NCBI RefSeq assembly: GCF_024139115.2
Contig: NC_085140.1
Coordinates: forward strand, 316,885,259-316,949,258
Direction: 5' to 3'
Length of the DNA: 64,000 nucleotides
Source of the DNA: Armigeres subalbatus
Lineage: Eukaryota; Arthropoda; Insecta; Diptera; Culicidae
Below the pieces are notes generated by a model that searched no databases, was not told the origin of the DNA, and was given only the letters and a program-made list of their open reading frames with translations. Shown piece after piece: positions 11,159 through 20,782 of this stretch. The position numbers were made by a program, and so were the translations under genes. Numbering within the stretch: the first letter of the stretch is position 1; each line of letters opens with the position of its first letter.

Positions 11159-11310
11159 AGACGACTTTGTAAATACAATTCCATTTAATTCCACCACTTG
11201 ATTGTACCTTGACAGATACGTATTTCGACCTCAATAAGGCCATTTACAGTGTCTGTCAAGGTACAATCAAGTGATGGAATTGAATGGAATTGTACGAACT
11301 CGTCCTCCTT
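11159..11310. mobile_element. Foldback MITE
   Basis: Inverted arms of about 60 bp: the left arm includes CACTTGATTGTACCTTGACA and the right arm its complement TGTCAAGGTACAATCAAGTG, with a short centre. A partial copy is at 4726-4850. It is non-coding and lies just upstream of the pins exons, in probable intron sequence. Confidence 0.7.
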
Positions 11311-11505
11311 CATTATCTGACAACCAACAAAATAGAATATGATTATGGTTCAAAGTAGGTGATCCATTGATGAAGAGTGTCCTGATCCCCGCAAGCTTTT
11401 CTTTGCATAGCAAGGCATAGCTGTGGATGGTAATTGCATCCAATCTTTGTCCGATGTTTGATGACTAATCATGCATCAATTTCATGATTGTTACCTAATT
11501 TACAG

Positions 11506-11740
11506 AAACGCCCTGCTGGAGATGATAGCCGATTTCCAATCGGAACGCATGGACGAACAACGAGCTTTGTTACCGGGGCTGAAACGAATATCACTTAACA
11601 ACGCAACGAACCGTCCGGGTACGAATGCCGGTGCTGACGGTCTACCATCAGCGCAGCAGCCGCCCCAACTCCCGCCGTCATCGGACGGAATCGGCACACC
11701 ACCGGACGATGCATTCCTTGATATGCTGATGCGATGTCAG
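11506..11740 (+). CDS. pins: Partner of inscuteable (Pins/LGN), penultimate exon
   Basis: Pins is a scaffold for spindle orientation and asymmetric division: its GoLoco motifs bind GDP-loaded G-alpha-i at the cell cortex, while N-terminal TPRs bind Inscuteable or Mud. This exon encodes GoLoco 1 (ALLEMIADFQSERMDEQRAL), a Pro/Ser linker, and the first half of GoLoco 2 (DDAFLDMLMRCQ). It is preceded by a splice acceptor (TTTACAG, ending 11505) and ends at CAG followed by GTAGAT. The first base completes a codon begun upstream, so at least one more exon exists 5'. The acidic-Gln-Arg core typical of GoLoco (DEQR) is intact. I found no TPR exon upstream; the next exon may be beyond a long, transposon-filled intron. 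The family is certain by motif; the orthologue name is by similarity to fly Pins and vertebrate LGN. Confidence 0.88.
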
Positions 11741-11808
11741 GTAGATTATATTTTCCTAGTTATTTTTTTTATTTTGGAGTAAAACATTTTTTTCTGTTAT
11801 TTCCGTAG

Positions 11809-12201
11809 GGTTCGAGAATCGAAGAACAGCGCTCGGAGCTGCCGACGCCGAACATCACCATGGACGCTGAAGCTGGTGGAGACCGAAGGGCGCCTGCGGT
11901 TGGCAATCCCAATAGCGGAGCTACAGTTCCGGATGAAGATTTCTTCTCGCTGATCATGCGCCTCCAGGGTGGCCGAATGGAAGACCAACGAGCTACGGTA
12001 CCTTTGCATAATAACAATAACAACAGTCGCATCAACAACAACAATCAAAACCACAACAATAGTAATAATAACAACGGTAGTGTGGCCGGGGCTGTTGGGG
12101 GCGGAAGCAGCAATAGTAGCTCCAGCAGTAGTAGTAATGGATCCAATTCGAACAATAGTCAAAACCAAAGTTCAAATGGCGGAGGGAAGGGACTCAAATG
12201 A
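11809..12201 (+). CDS. pins: Partner of inscuteable (Pins/LGN), last coding exon
   Basis: The exon starts after TTCCGTAG and continues in phase 0 from the previous exon across a 68-bp intron (11741-11808). It completes GoLoco 2 (GSRIEEQRSELP) and encodes GoLoco 3 (DEDFFSLIMRLQGGRMEDQR), so three motifs are present as in fly Pins. The QR core pair, whose Arg contacts the G-alpha-bound nucleotide in this family, is kept in both. After GoLoco 3 comes a tail of about 60 residues that is almost only Asn, Ser and Gly, ending GKGLK before TGA at 12199-12201. Such a homopolymeric tail is common in insect proteins and has no known function here. The codon pattern is normal and there is no frameshift, in contrast to every other coding region in the window. 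Confidence 0.88.
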   Translation, partial: GSRIEEQRSELPTPNITMDAEAGGDRRAPAVGNPNSGATVPDEDFFSLIMRLQGGRMEDQRATVPLHNNNNNSRINNNNQNHNNSNNNNGSVAGAVGGGSSNSSSSSSSNGSNSNNSQNQSSNGGGKGLK

Positions 12202-13028
12202 TTTTACTCCTTAGATATGTAAGTTCACGGCTTCGATTGTGAGTTGTTGATAATTATTGTGTATGAAAAGCTGAACCTGAAGCAATCGCGCTTACCGGAA
12301 TCCGTTTTAGTGTGCTTCCTCTCAGCTAGAACCTTTGTAGCAGGAGTTGAAGCACTCCTTGAGGAACAGGATGTGTGCTTACAATATTATATTAGCGGTA
12401 GGCTATATACAATCTACAATTAAGACTAGGGATACACACCACGTCGATATCAAAAAGCGATACTTAGAAATCGATCCGCGCCATATTTTCTGTCACTTCT
12501 GCACTCTGAATGTTTGTGTGTGCGTGTGTTTGTTTCCTCGAAACAATATGTTTGTTCTAGTGATTTTGTGCTAAGTTGAACTGCAGCTAAAGCGAGAGTA
12601 TCCCTCCGATGTGAATTTGTGAATATTTCTACTAGATTTTTAATATACATTCGTCGCATGCAATTTCAGACCTTTTGTAAATAGTAATATTTTAGTCCCC
12701 AAATAGATATCGTCTTCTATATATATTTTTTACCGAGATTTATTTTTCTATACATACATCGAATTATTTTACGGTGAATCTTTTAACAATAGAAGAATCG
12801 AACAAATACAAAACGTAAGACTCAAATCAACCTCTTGATAGTTTTTTGAGAATGCATCATACTAATACTTTTTCCCATCCTGAATGTTAGATGGTGGTAC
12901 TGGTCGTCGAAATTGAGGCTATTTTTTAAATTAGCTTTTTAAATGAATTTTCCAACGGATTGACTTCAACCAGTTTCATCATGAATCTAAACAAATAACT
13001 AGAATGACCAAAATTACTATTAAATAAA
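12202..13028 (+). other. Probable 3' UTR of pins
   Basis: Non-coding sequence follows the stop codon, with GT-rich and T-rich tracts. The first clear poly(A) signal AATAAA is at 13023-13028. The end of the transcript cannot be fixed from sequence alone. From 13029 to 13938 I see nothing definite, except a lone GGGAAGATCCACAAAGTACG at 13367-13386, which resembles the end of the MITE at 17567. Confidence 0.45.
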
Positions 13029-13938
13029 CAGCGATAAAGCTGGAATTTCCATGAATATGATAAATATTGCTAAAATTTAAAATATGCTTAGAATATGAAA
13101 AATTAGACATTTATTCAAGTGATAAAAAAATGGGAGCTTTGCCGATTTTATTTTTGATTTTGTCTCTTGTTATTTACAACAACAAAAATGTTTTGTGGTG
13201 ATGGTTTGACTAAACTTTTTTTTTCGCATTCCAATAGTATAATTCACGTAATTTTTACGACATAATTTGCTATTTTTGAAAAGTGTAGGTACTGCATATG
13301 TTATCATACCAATTCTTAAATCTCAGCAGATGGAAATATTATATACTATTATTGGGGAAGATCCACAAAGTACGATGGATGCCCCCCCCCCTTGCATCGC
13401 CTGACTTTACAGCAGTATGAACTGTATTGTCGTTTGCTAATTTGTCTATGATATGCTCTAAATCATCGAGTTTTTATGCGCGACAAACTCGCTTGCGATT
13501 CTGTAGATAAACAGAAGAAGTGTGACGGACTATATAGACCACCCCTTGAAATGTTTTTTGTAGAACATTTGAGCGAATAATATTCATTGAACTCGTCGAT
13601 TTCCTACTTGATTCTACTTGTTTAAATGGGAATGCCTACCAGAAGTAGAGGCAATGAGCTATTGAGGAGTATTGTCGCTGTTCTCACTGGTAGGTGGTGG
13701 AACATTTGCTGACGACGCCGAAGCATAAACCCTAAGTTTTGACAGTTGAGGGGGTCAAAGCAAAGGAGTGTAAGTGACAAAAACCTAGTTTCGAGAAAAA
13801 TAAGTGCAAAGTTTTTCTATATTTTTTCATTTCATACAACTTGTATGAAAGTTCAAAAAATACTAATTTTCAGCGAATTTTCACATTTTTTATAAACAAC
13901 GTACAAACTACATATTGCCGCAAAACATTTTTGCTATA

Positions 13939-14870
13939 GGGGTGATCGGGGCAATATGGGCCACCTAAGGAAATCGTTCCAAAAAGCGCTGAAAACCTCA
14001 ACAAATCATGATTCAAATGTAGTTGACTTATACTAGGGAGTGTTACCTTTCATAGTACGTCGATGAATGGTGAAAAATGTGTTTGGAAATTGTTGTAATG
14101 CACTTTTGAAAATGTATTGATTTCAATGTGTGTTCCCGACTATACGGGGCAATATGAGCCACCATTTGGGGCAGTATGGGCCACCCATCCAAATCGTTTT
14201 TTTAGAGAGAAAAGTGTGGTAATCTGGAAGAATATGATATTCCTACAACAGTTTAGAGTATTCCATACCAAATAAAAATAATAAACCGCACAACAGCGGG
14301 CCGAACCGATTTGCCACTCTTCACCGTTTGAATAGCCATATTTCCATTGATCAATAGTCATTTTTCTGTTTCGATCGCAGTAATGCGGTGTTGTATTTTT
14401 TCCGTAATGAAGCTTATATAGATGATAATATTCTTGTATTTGGCAACTGAAATTTGAACTTGTTCGCTTATTCAGGCCTGATACCTTGCTCTGTGCAGGT
14501 ATGCCCATATTGCCCCATAGAGACTGGTTTGGAAAAAAAAAAATTTGATTAATTCATATTTGTATCAGGACAAACATGTGTGCACAATATTCAATTATAA
14601 TAGATCTTTTGATTGTGATGTATTTTTGACCTGTATTTCAATTAGTTTTGTGTCGAAACCTTATTTATAAACTTCAAATCTTATAATAATTTTGCACATG
14701 CTGCGAAAATGTACATTTTCAAGTGTATTTTCATGTTTGAATTGAATTTTAATGCGGTTTTCACGTTGAGGCATATGTGGAGCATTCTCCTAAAGATCAT
14801 ATAACTTTTACATGGTAAAACTTGTCAATAAGCTCAAAAAGAGAGTGGCTCATATTGCCCCTACTGCCCC
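13939..14870. mobile_element. TA-duplicating element with GGGGCAATATG termini
   Basis: It is flanked by TA (13937-13938, 14871-14872). The ends GGGGTGATCGGGGCAATATG and (reverse complement) GGGGCAGTAGGGGCAATATG are inverted copies. Inside, the same motif recurs near 14145-14185 and in inverse near 14502-14516, suggesting a nested or duplicated copy. No transposase frame is present; the ORF across the middle is a chance frame. Confidence 0.7.
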
Positions 14871-15324
14871 TAATCAACTCAAATTCGACCAAAATGTCAC
14901 TTACACCCCTCTGCTTCTAACCCCCTCATTTGTGTAACCAAGATGTTTGCGAATATGTGCAATAGAATTCCCAGCGAAAATCTTCCTGTGTAGCTTAATT
15001 ATTACCTCTATTCAAATAGCATTCGTTTAAAAGTGCATTCATACGAGATCATCGCCATTATGTGCTTCAAAATAGCAAATAATGGTTTAGGCGTAATATA
15101 AACACATGTTGGTGACAATTGAAATGTACTCAATGAATAGAAACAATAAATTTGATATTTTCTTTATTTGCACTTTAAAAATTTGTTATTATTCAAATCA
15201 TGACCAGCAAGCAGGGTTGGAATTTTTGTTCCGCAATTTTTCATATAGGTTATTGATCAGATCCTAAGCATTCCAGTGGGACTTATTTTCGACTAATAAT
15301 ATTCATAGCAAAACCTGCATCATT

Positions 15325-16006
15325 GGGTAAAATGACTAATAGTGGACCCCCAACCAATAGCCCTTCATACATTTTTGCATGATTACAGCACAATGTAAAC
15401 ATTTTGCTATGAAATTTCATCGGGAGAACCTACCTTACAGTCCTATTATTTAACTACATGCATTGGAAATGCTATGGAAAGTTAAATTACACCCAGGTTT
15501 TTTTTTACGCGGTTGAAATTCGTTAATTTCCTGGTTAACCTAAACTTTTGCAGCTTTTTAAATACCCCATGAATTTTCTTTGATTTTTTGTGATTTTTTT
15601 CGTGGGGCTAACTCATTGTTTTGTTGACGAAGGTCTCAAACGACGAAAACCAAACCGTGTAAAAAAAAACCTGGGTGTAGATGATTTTTTACAATTTTGT
15701 AAAAAAAAACACACGAGAGTGTCAATTATAGGATTATTTTGGGAGGTCCATAATAGGGAAGAAGAACGTCCCGAAACGGAATATCAAAATCAAATGAAGT
15801 GTCGACTACAGGGAAGCAATTTCCTATCATGGACCCCCAGGGGGTCTGCTATAGGACGAATTCAGTCAAACATTGAAATGTTAATTTCAACGAACAGAAC
15901 TTGTTATTAGATATCAAACGGAATTAATATGTTGAAAATTTCTACTCCTTATGGCAAGAAGAGCAAAATTCCGCTTCTAGGGAGTCCACTTTTGGGCATT
16001 TTACCC
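15325..16006. mobile_element. DNA element with GGGTAAAATG termini, split by a MITE
   Basis: The left end GGGTAAAATGACTAATAGTG and the right end, complement of GGGTAAAATGCCCAAAAGTG, form terminal inverted repeats that both lead into GGACCCC/GGACTCCC. The right flank is TA and the left flank TT, so the target was probably TA. It contains the MITE at 15490-15677. No coding potential. Confidence 0.65.
15490..15677. mobile_element. 188-bp mariner-type MITE
   Basis: TA duplications are at 15488-15489 and 15678-15679. The inverted repeats are near perfect: left CACCCAGGTTTTTTTTTACG, right its complement CGTGTAAAAAAAAACCTGGGTG with one mismatch. It is non-coding and nested in the element at 15325-16006, hence younger than it. 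Confidence 0.85.
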
Positions 16007-16009
16007 TAG

Positions 16010-17563
16010 TATAATTTTATCGTATAGTTTAGTCGTTTGACAAAATCTATTGCATTTTAAGCTAAAAATAATATAAAATAAAACATGGAAAGCTTTCGTT
16101 CCCCAAAGCTGCACACCTATTGCTGCTAGCAGTGTCAAATCTTCCAATATATTTAATGAACTCTTAGATTGAATAACAAATATTAAAATTAAAAACAGCA
16201 TATACACAATACTAAATTATTAACACTAATTAAGGGGACAAAAATTATGCCACTCTTAAAGAATGAAGACAGAAGTAAAATTTAAAGTACACAATATATG
16301 AGATGTTTGAGAACCTCAAACATAAAAAAAAGCTAATTCGGATATTATTTTCTATGTACAACCAAACAAAGTCACAAACTGCTGATGGGTTCAGAACCAT
16401 CAAGTATTTACAGCGTGCATTTAATGTGATTCCTATACAACCACAAATTCCATTTTGATAGTTTTCGTTTTCTTTTTCAATGTTATGTGTGAATTTCATG
16501 TATGTAAACCTTCCTATTTGTGATATTGCTCCATTGTTGACATCTGGAATCGAAAACAAAAATATACGATTTAGGAAATGTTCAGATTAGTCTATTTTTG
16601 TTCGAAAGTTTGATATTGCTCTAGATGAAGAACGCACGAAACTGGGGCATGTGAAAAAAAAGCAGTTGGAAATTCAAATAATGTTTTACCTTTCTGCAAA
16701 TTCTTGTTATGTCCAATCCAAAACAGTCTGATTAACGCAAATAAAAAATGGTATAAGTCATGAAGAATCTGATTGTCTATTATGGTTTTGTGTTACATAT
16801 CCGAATAGTCCTTGAAAATGGTTTGATCTTTTTGGGATGTTTAACTAAAAAAAACTTGGGTGGAACTGCCTTATTTCTTACATCAGTTCCTGGAAACAAA
16901 ACACAAAAGAATACTTCTATAATGGACAATTCCCAATAGAAACACCGTACGATTTTTTGTTTTTTGGAGTAATTCTGTAGCCTTTAGGTATAACTTTGTT
17001 GTACGAGAAAGGCAAAAATCTTAAATCAGGCAAACGCCTGAAACATTCGAAAGACAATTTCACTCTCATCAACGGATGGTTATTTCGACTGAACAGTGAA
17101 CACTTGCATAATATAACGAATAATACCCAGTAGAGCAGTGAAGAATGTTTCGCTTATCCTCTTAATATACAATTACACACACAATAAACTGATAAAATAT
17201 GCATGGGGTGCCCCGGATTAGCCCAAGAAAAATCTGGGTCTGGTTATTTTTCATACCTTGCTTACTGATCGAAAAACACGATAAAAGAGCCGTCGAATGA
17301 CTGGTTTCAACCCAACAATTGAAATGACCCTTTCCACAGGTTTCCTTTGAGCAATCCGAAGGTCCTGGAAGCAGACAGCAGCTTTAATGATCCATTCCAT
17401 AATCATACTTCGCTTTCTAATAAAAAATCACGAAAAAAAAAAGAGCCGTCGAATGACTGAATTTAGTGCTAAAACTGAAATGTCCCCTTCTACAGGTTTC
17501 CTAGGGGCACTCTATAGCGACTTCAGGATTCTTCTTTTCGATTGGTTTTTCCTTCTCGACACA
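16010..17563. other. Unassigned DNA with two short repeats
   Basis: No credible gene. At 16979-17020 there is an inverse copy of the CCTTTCTCGTACAACAAAG motif found at 35868 and 52472. A direct repeat of about 80 bp (17285-17345 and 17440-17500, both starting AGAGCCGTCGAATGACTG) is the only other structure. Confidence 0.4.
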
Positions 17564-17566
17564 TTA

Positions 17567-17725
17567 GGGAAGATCCATTAATTACGTAACGCAAAAATTG
17601 GACTTTTTCAACCCCCTCCCCCTATGTCACACACTTTTGTATGAAACTTCTGAAAATTTTGTATGGGTCGTCACACTTCACTCAACCCCCTCCCCTCTAA
17701 GCGTTACGTAATTTGTGGACGTTCC
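17567..17725. mobile_element. 159-bp TTA-duplicating MITE
   Basis: TTA flanks at 17564-17566 and 17726-17728. Inverted ends: left GGGAAGATCCATTAATTACG, right complement GGAACGTCCACAAATTACG, both followed by TAACGC and then C-rich inner blocks (CCCCCTCCCC). The duplication and G-rich ends are of the same type as those of the 4.5-kb element at 1400-5874. Confidence 0.85.
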
Positions 17726-17728
17726 TTA

Positions 17729-18820
17729 GTCGCACTCGAGTCGATTATAAAGAAATGGCCATATCTCACTTGATTCTGATCCGATTCCAAATCCCAATAT
17801 ATATGGTCCCAATCAACAAGAGCCAGACTTCATTCGTGGTTACTATTATCATTCTTTTCTTAACCCCAGCTTATTCTAATATCTATCACAAATAGACATT
17901 TTTAACATAACTTCGAAAAACCAGGAATAACTCTAGAATCCTATGACCATTGTCGGTTGCATGAACATATCATGGTACTACAGGCATCCATGAATGTTCA
18001 AAATCGGATGATAATTGACAAAAATATTTATAACGCATCCAATATTGTTCCCAAAATTTGCCTTTCCCAGTAATTTTGGCCATGCCCTGTAAATCAATAA
18101 TCGAATGACCAACTATGGCGTACCAATTAGGTAAGCTTGTTACTTCTGACCAAAAATTAATTTATTCATGTTTAGTTGGTTGCATATAATCAGGCGACAT
18201 GAGTAACAAATGTATATATAATTCTAATAAGAATTCGAACACAAACAAAATCAGCTGATAGCTAATAGCTGCATAGATACTGCATAAATTTAGGCGAAAT
18301 GGATCAACAAGCCTGTGCCATAGAAAAAGTGAGCTTTCAAGCTTTCACAATCAATCTTTTGAAATTAAGCAAAGCCAGTGGCTGCTGGTTCTGGTTTCCT
18401 ATTCACTGGCACGGTGTTTTGCAAGCAACAATAAGTTGACCATCAGAAATTTGAGGACACAAGCAATAAAAAAACAATTTGAAGCTGCAAGAGGAACCAA
18501 AAGAGACTTACTGCTTTTGGTTCCTTTTGCAATTTGGTTAATGTGACTAGCAAGCGTCCAACTGGATTGGGTCACTGCCTTGAAAATAACTTTTTCAATA
18601 CATTCTCTACGATGCACGAGAAAGATATCATCGCCGCTAGGTGGATTAATCTGGTTTTTGACGTAAACTAGGTCTAAGGGGAAGCCTCGGATACAGGGTG
18701 TCAAATGAAAATTTCTAAATTTGGGACCGTTACGAAATCATGTTAGATTTCAAACGTTAATAGCGACTTTATCTTTCGATGGATTTTGAGATTTAAATAT
18801 CAATAGATATCAATAGAATA
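17729..18820. other. Unassigned AT-rich DNA with a CCGCTAGGTGGATTA repeat end
   Basis: No gene is recognisable. The block ATCATCGCCGCTAGGTGGATTA (18627-18648) is also found at 59269-59287, marking the end of a dispersed Aedes repeat. The rest carries no structure I can name. Confidence 0.35.
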
Positions 18821-18826
18821 GAACCT

Positions 18827-19393
18827 TATCGAGGAATAACCCTCCTTAATTCGGCGTACAAAATTATGTCCCGTATTCTGTTCAACAGATTGAGACCGCT
18901 TGAAGAGTCCTTCGTCGGTGAATACCAAGCAGGTTTTCGTGAGGGCCGATCAACGACGGATCAAATGTTTACCCTGAGACAAATCCTTGATAAATTCCGG
19001 GAGTGGGAGTACAACTTGCAGACACATCATCTGTTTATTGATTTCAAGGCGGCGTACGATTCAGTGAAACGAAATGAATTATAGCAAATTATGCTTGAAC
19101 ATGGTTTTCCGGCGAAACTGATACGGCTGATTCGTATAACGTTGGACGGATCGAAATCAAGTGTAAGGGTTGCGGATGAAATATCGACGTCATTTGTATC
19201 AGTGATGAACTTAATCAAATATTAAAAAATCACTCTAATAAAGAAATAAAAATAAAGACGTCATTTGTTACCTTAGATGGATTAAAGCAGGGTGATGCAC
19301 TCTCGAATCTACTGTTCAATGTAGCGCTCGAAGGAGCGATTAGGAGTGCTGGTGTGCAAAGAAGCGGTACCATTATCACAAAATCGCATATAC
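18827..19393 (+). pseudogene. RTE copy A reverse transcriptase, first part
   Basis: It encodes RT fingers and palm motifs: GITLLNSAYKIMSR, EYQAGFREGRSTTDQMF, HHLFIDFKAAYDSVKRNEL and, after a small insertion, LKQGDALSNLLFNVALEGA. A TAG at 19082-19084 replaces the Trp codon expected after NEL. A 59-bp insertion (19198-19256) breaks it again. The upstream endonuclease is absent, as is usual for 5'-truncated LINE copies. Confidence 0.8.
19198..19256 (+). mobile_element. Tiny 5'-truncated LINE 3' end
   Basis: This 59-bp piece ending in AATAAAGAAATAAAAATAAA is flanked by a perfect 12-bp duplication GACGTCATTTGT (19186-19197 and 19257-19268) inside RTE copy A. Direct repeats plus an A-rich tail are the mark of target-primed reverse transcription. 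Confidence 0.8.
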
Positions 19394-19995
19394 TCCTGGG
19401 ATTTGCACGGCAAATGCTGGGTAAAGCGTACCATTGGTACTTCGCGTACCTGAAGGAATAAAATAGACCCCATCTCGCGGTCCTTAGTCTCTTACCCAGC
19501 AACTCCTATCCCTACCTCCCCGCGGTGCTGGCCGGGATACGAGCAACCTTAGGGAAGATCGGGTAACCAACCCCGGTGGGAACTATGGTCGTATGCTGAC
19601 AGGGACAGGGGACAGGGACAGGGAAGGGGGGGTTTGCTCCTCTCCGGAGGTGCAAATCTTATTGAGCGTCTGTTCTCCATGTCAGGATCGGCTCACAACA
19701 GCGTCTGTTCTCCATGTTAGGGGCGGCTGATCATCGTCCGAGTGCCAGCGAGGGACTCTAAGTGAAACTGTGCACCATGGTCCACCGGAAATGAGGAGGA
19801 ATGGTCCTCCGGAAATTTAGGGGGTTTGGTGTCAGGCCCTGCAAGCCAGCCTTTAAAAAATCATAAGCAACGAACAATCAACAAGAGAGTACGGACCGGA
19901 ACCATCGGCGAAGACCACCGCGACGAAAAGGGACTAGCGATTGGAAACTCGGTTCGTGGAACTGCAAATCTCTCAACTTCATCGGGAGCACACGC

Positions 19996-20782
19996 ATCCC
20001 GAGCAAGCAAATCGATAACTAATTTTGTTGTAGTGAAATCGCCTAATTTTGATAACTCAGGTTGATATCCTTTTGGTCGTTTTAACGGTTAAAAGATCAA
20101 AATCTACAGCAGAAAAATCTTACTGTGCTATCAAATCGAAAACTATTCCTGCTATCGATGAGAGCAAATTGAAAACTAATTTTGATATTGGTTCCGATAA
20201 CAAAATAAGTACACAGTTTGATGTCAGATCATACAATTTAGAAATCAACAGCAAAATGAGATTAAAATATATAATCAGTCATGATGATTCATATTTGAAA
20301 ACAAATTATGATTTCTGATTTGATATCAATATCAAAATATGTTTTCTATATGCTCTCATTATGTTTTTGGACTTTGCTCGGGCATGCTTGTAAAATGTCA
20401 TCTGCATGTCATTTGACTAATTTGTTCATAACTTTCTTTAGAAGCAAAATTTCTTCCATAATTTTTAATGTACTCATAACGCTTGAGTAGGGTTATATTT
20501 TTGTCCAAGGGTACATTGCTCTAAGTATAACATCAAAGGCTGGAGAGTGAAAACTCTCCAAAATGTCACGTGTCATTTGACATAATGTCATTTGAATGAC
20601 ATTTTGCCTCCCACGCCCCAGATTACATATTTACAGCAAAGTCTCGTTAGACAAAGTTATAGGCCCATTTAACCGCTATAAGTTCGTCATACAACATGAA
20701 TTGATAGCTACCTTCTGAAAAAAGTTCTGGGAAAATTATACAAACGAATGCAAATGACATTTTACAACACTGTGCTCGGGAT
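19996..20782. mobile_element. TIR element inside RTE copy B
   Basis: The 10-bp perfect inverted ends ATCCCGAGCA (19996-20005) and TGCTCGGGAT (20773-20782) bound about 787 bp of AT-rich DNA that separates two parts of the RTE endonuclease frame (GSTRIPS before, ILADVLKDRG after). The interior repeats AACTAATTTTG-like units. The family is unknown. The AT at each outer edge may be a 2-bp duplication. Confidence 0.6.

Noticed and set aside
11797..12168. Minus-strand frames opposite the pins exon
   Set aside because: They arise from the antisense of Asn/Ser codon runs; the GoLoco motifs fix the plus strand as coding.
12347..12574. 75-aa frame downstream of pins
   Set aside because: It is in the probable 3' UTR and shows no homology or coding character.
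14140..14508. 122-aa minus-strand frame
   Set aside because: It lies wholly inside the TA element between its repeated termini, and has no protein motif.
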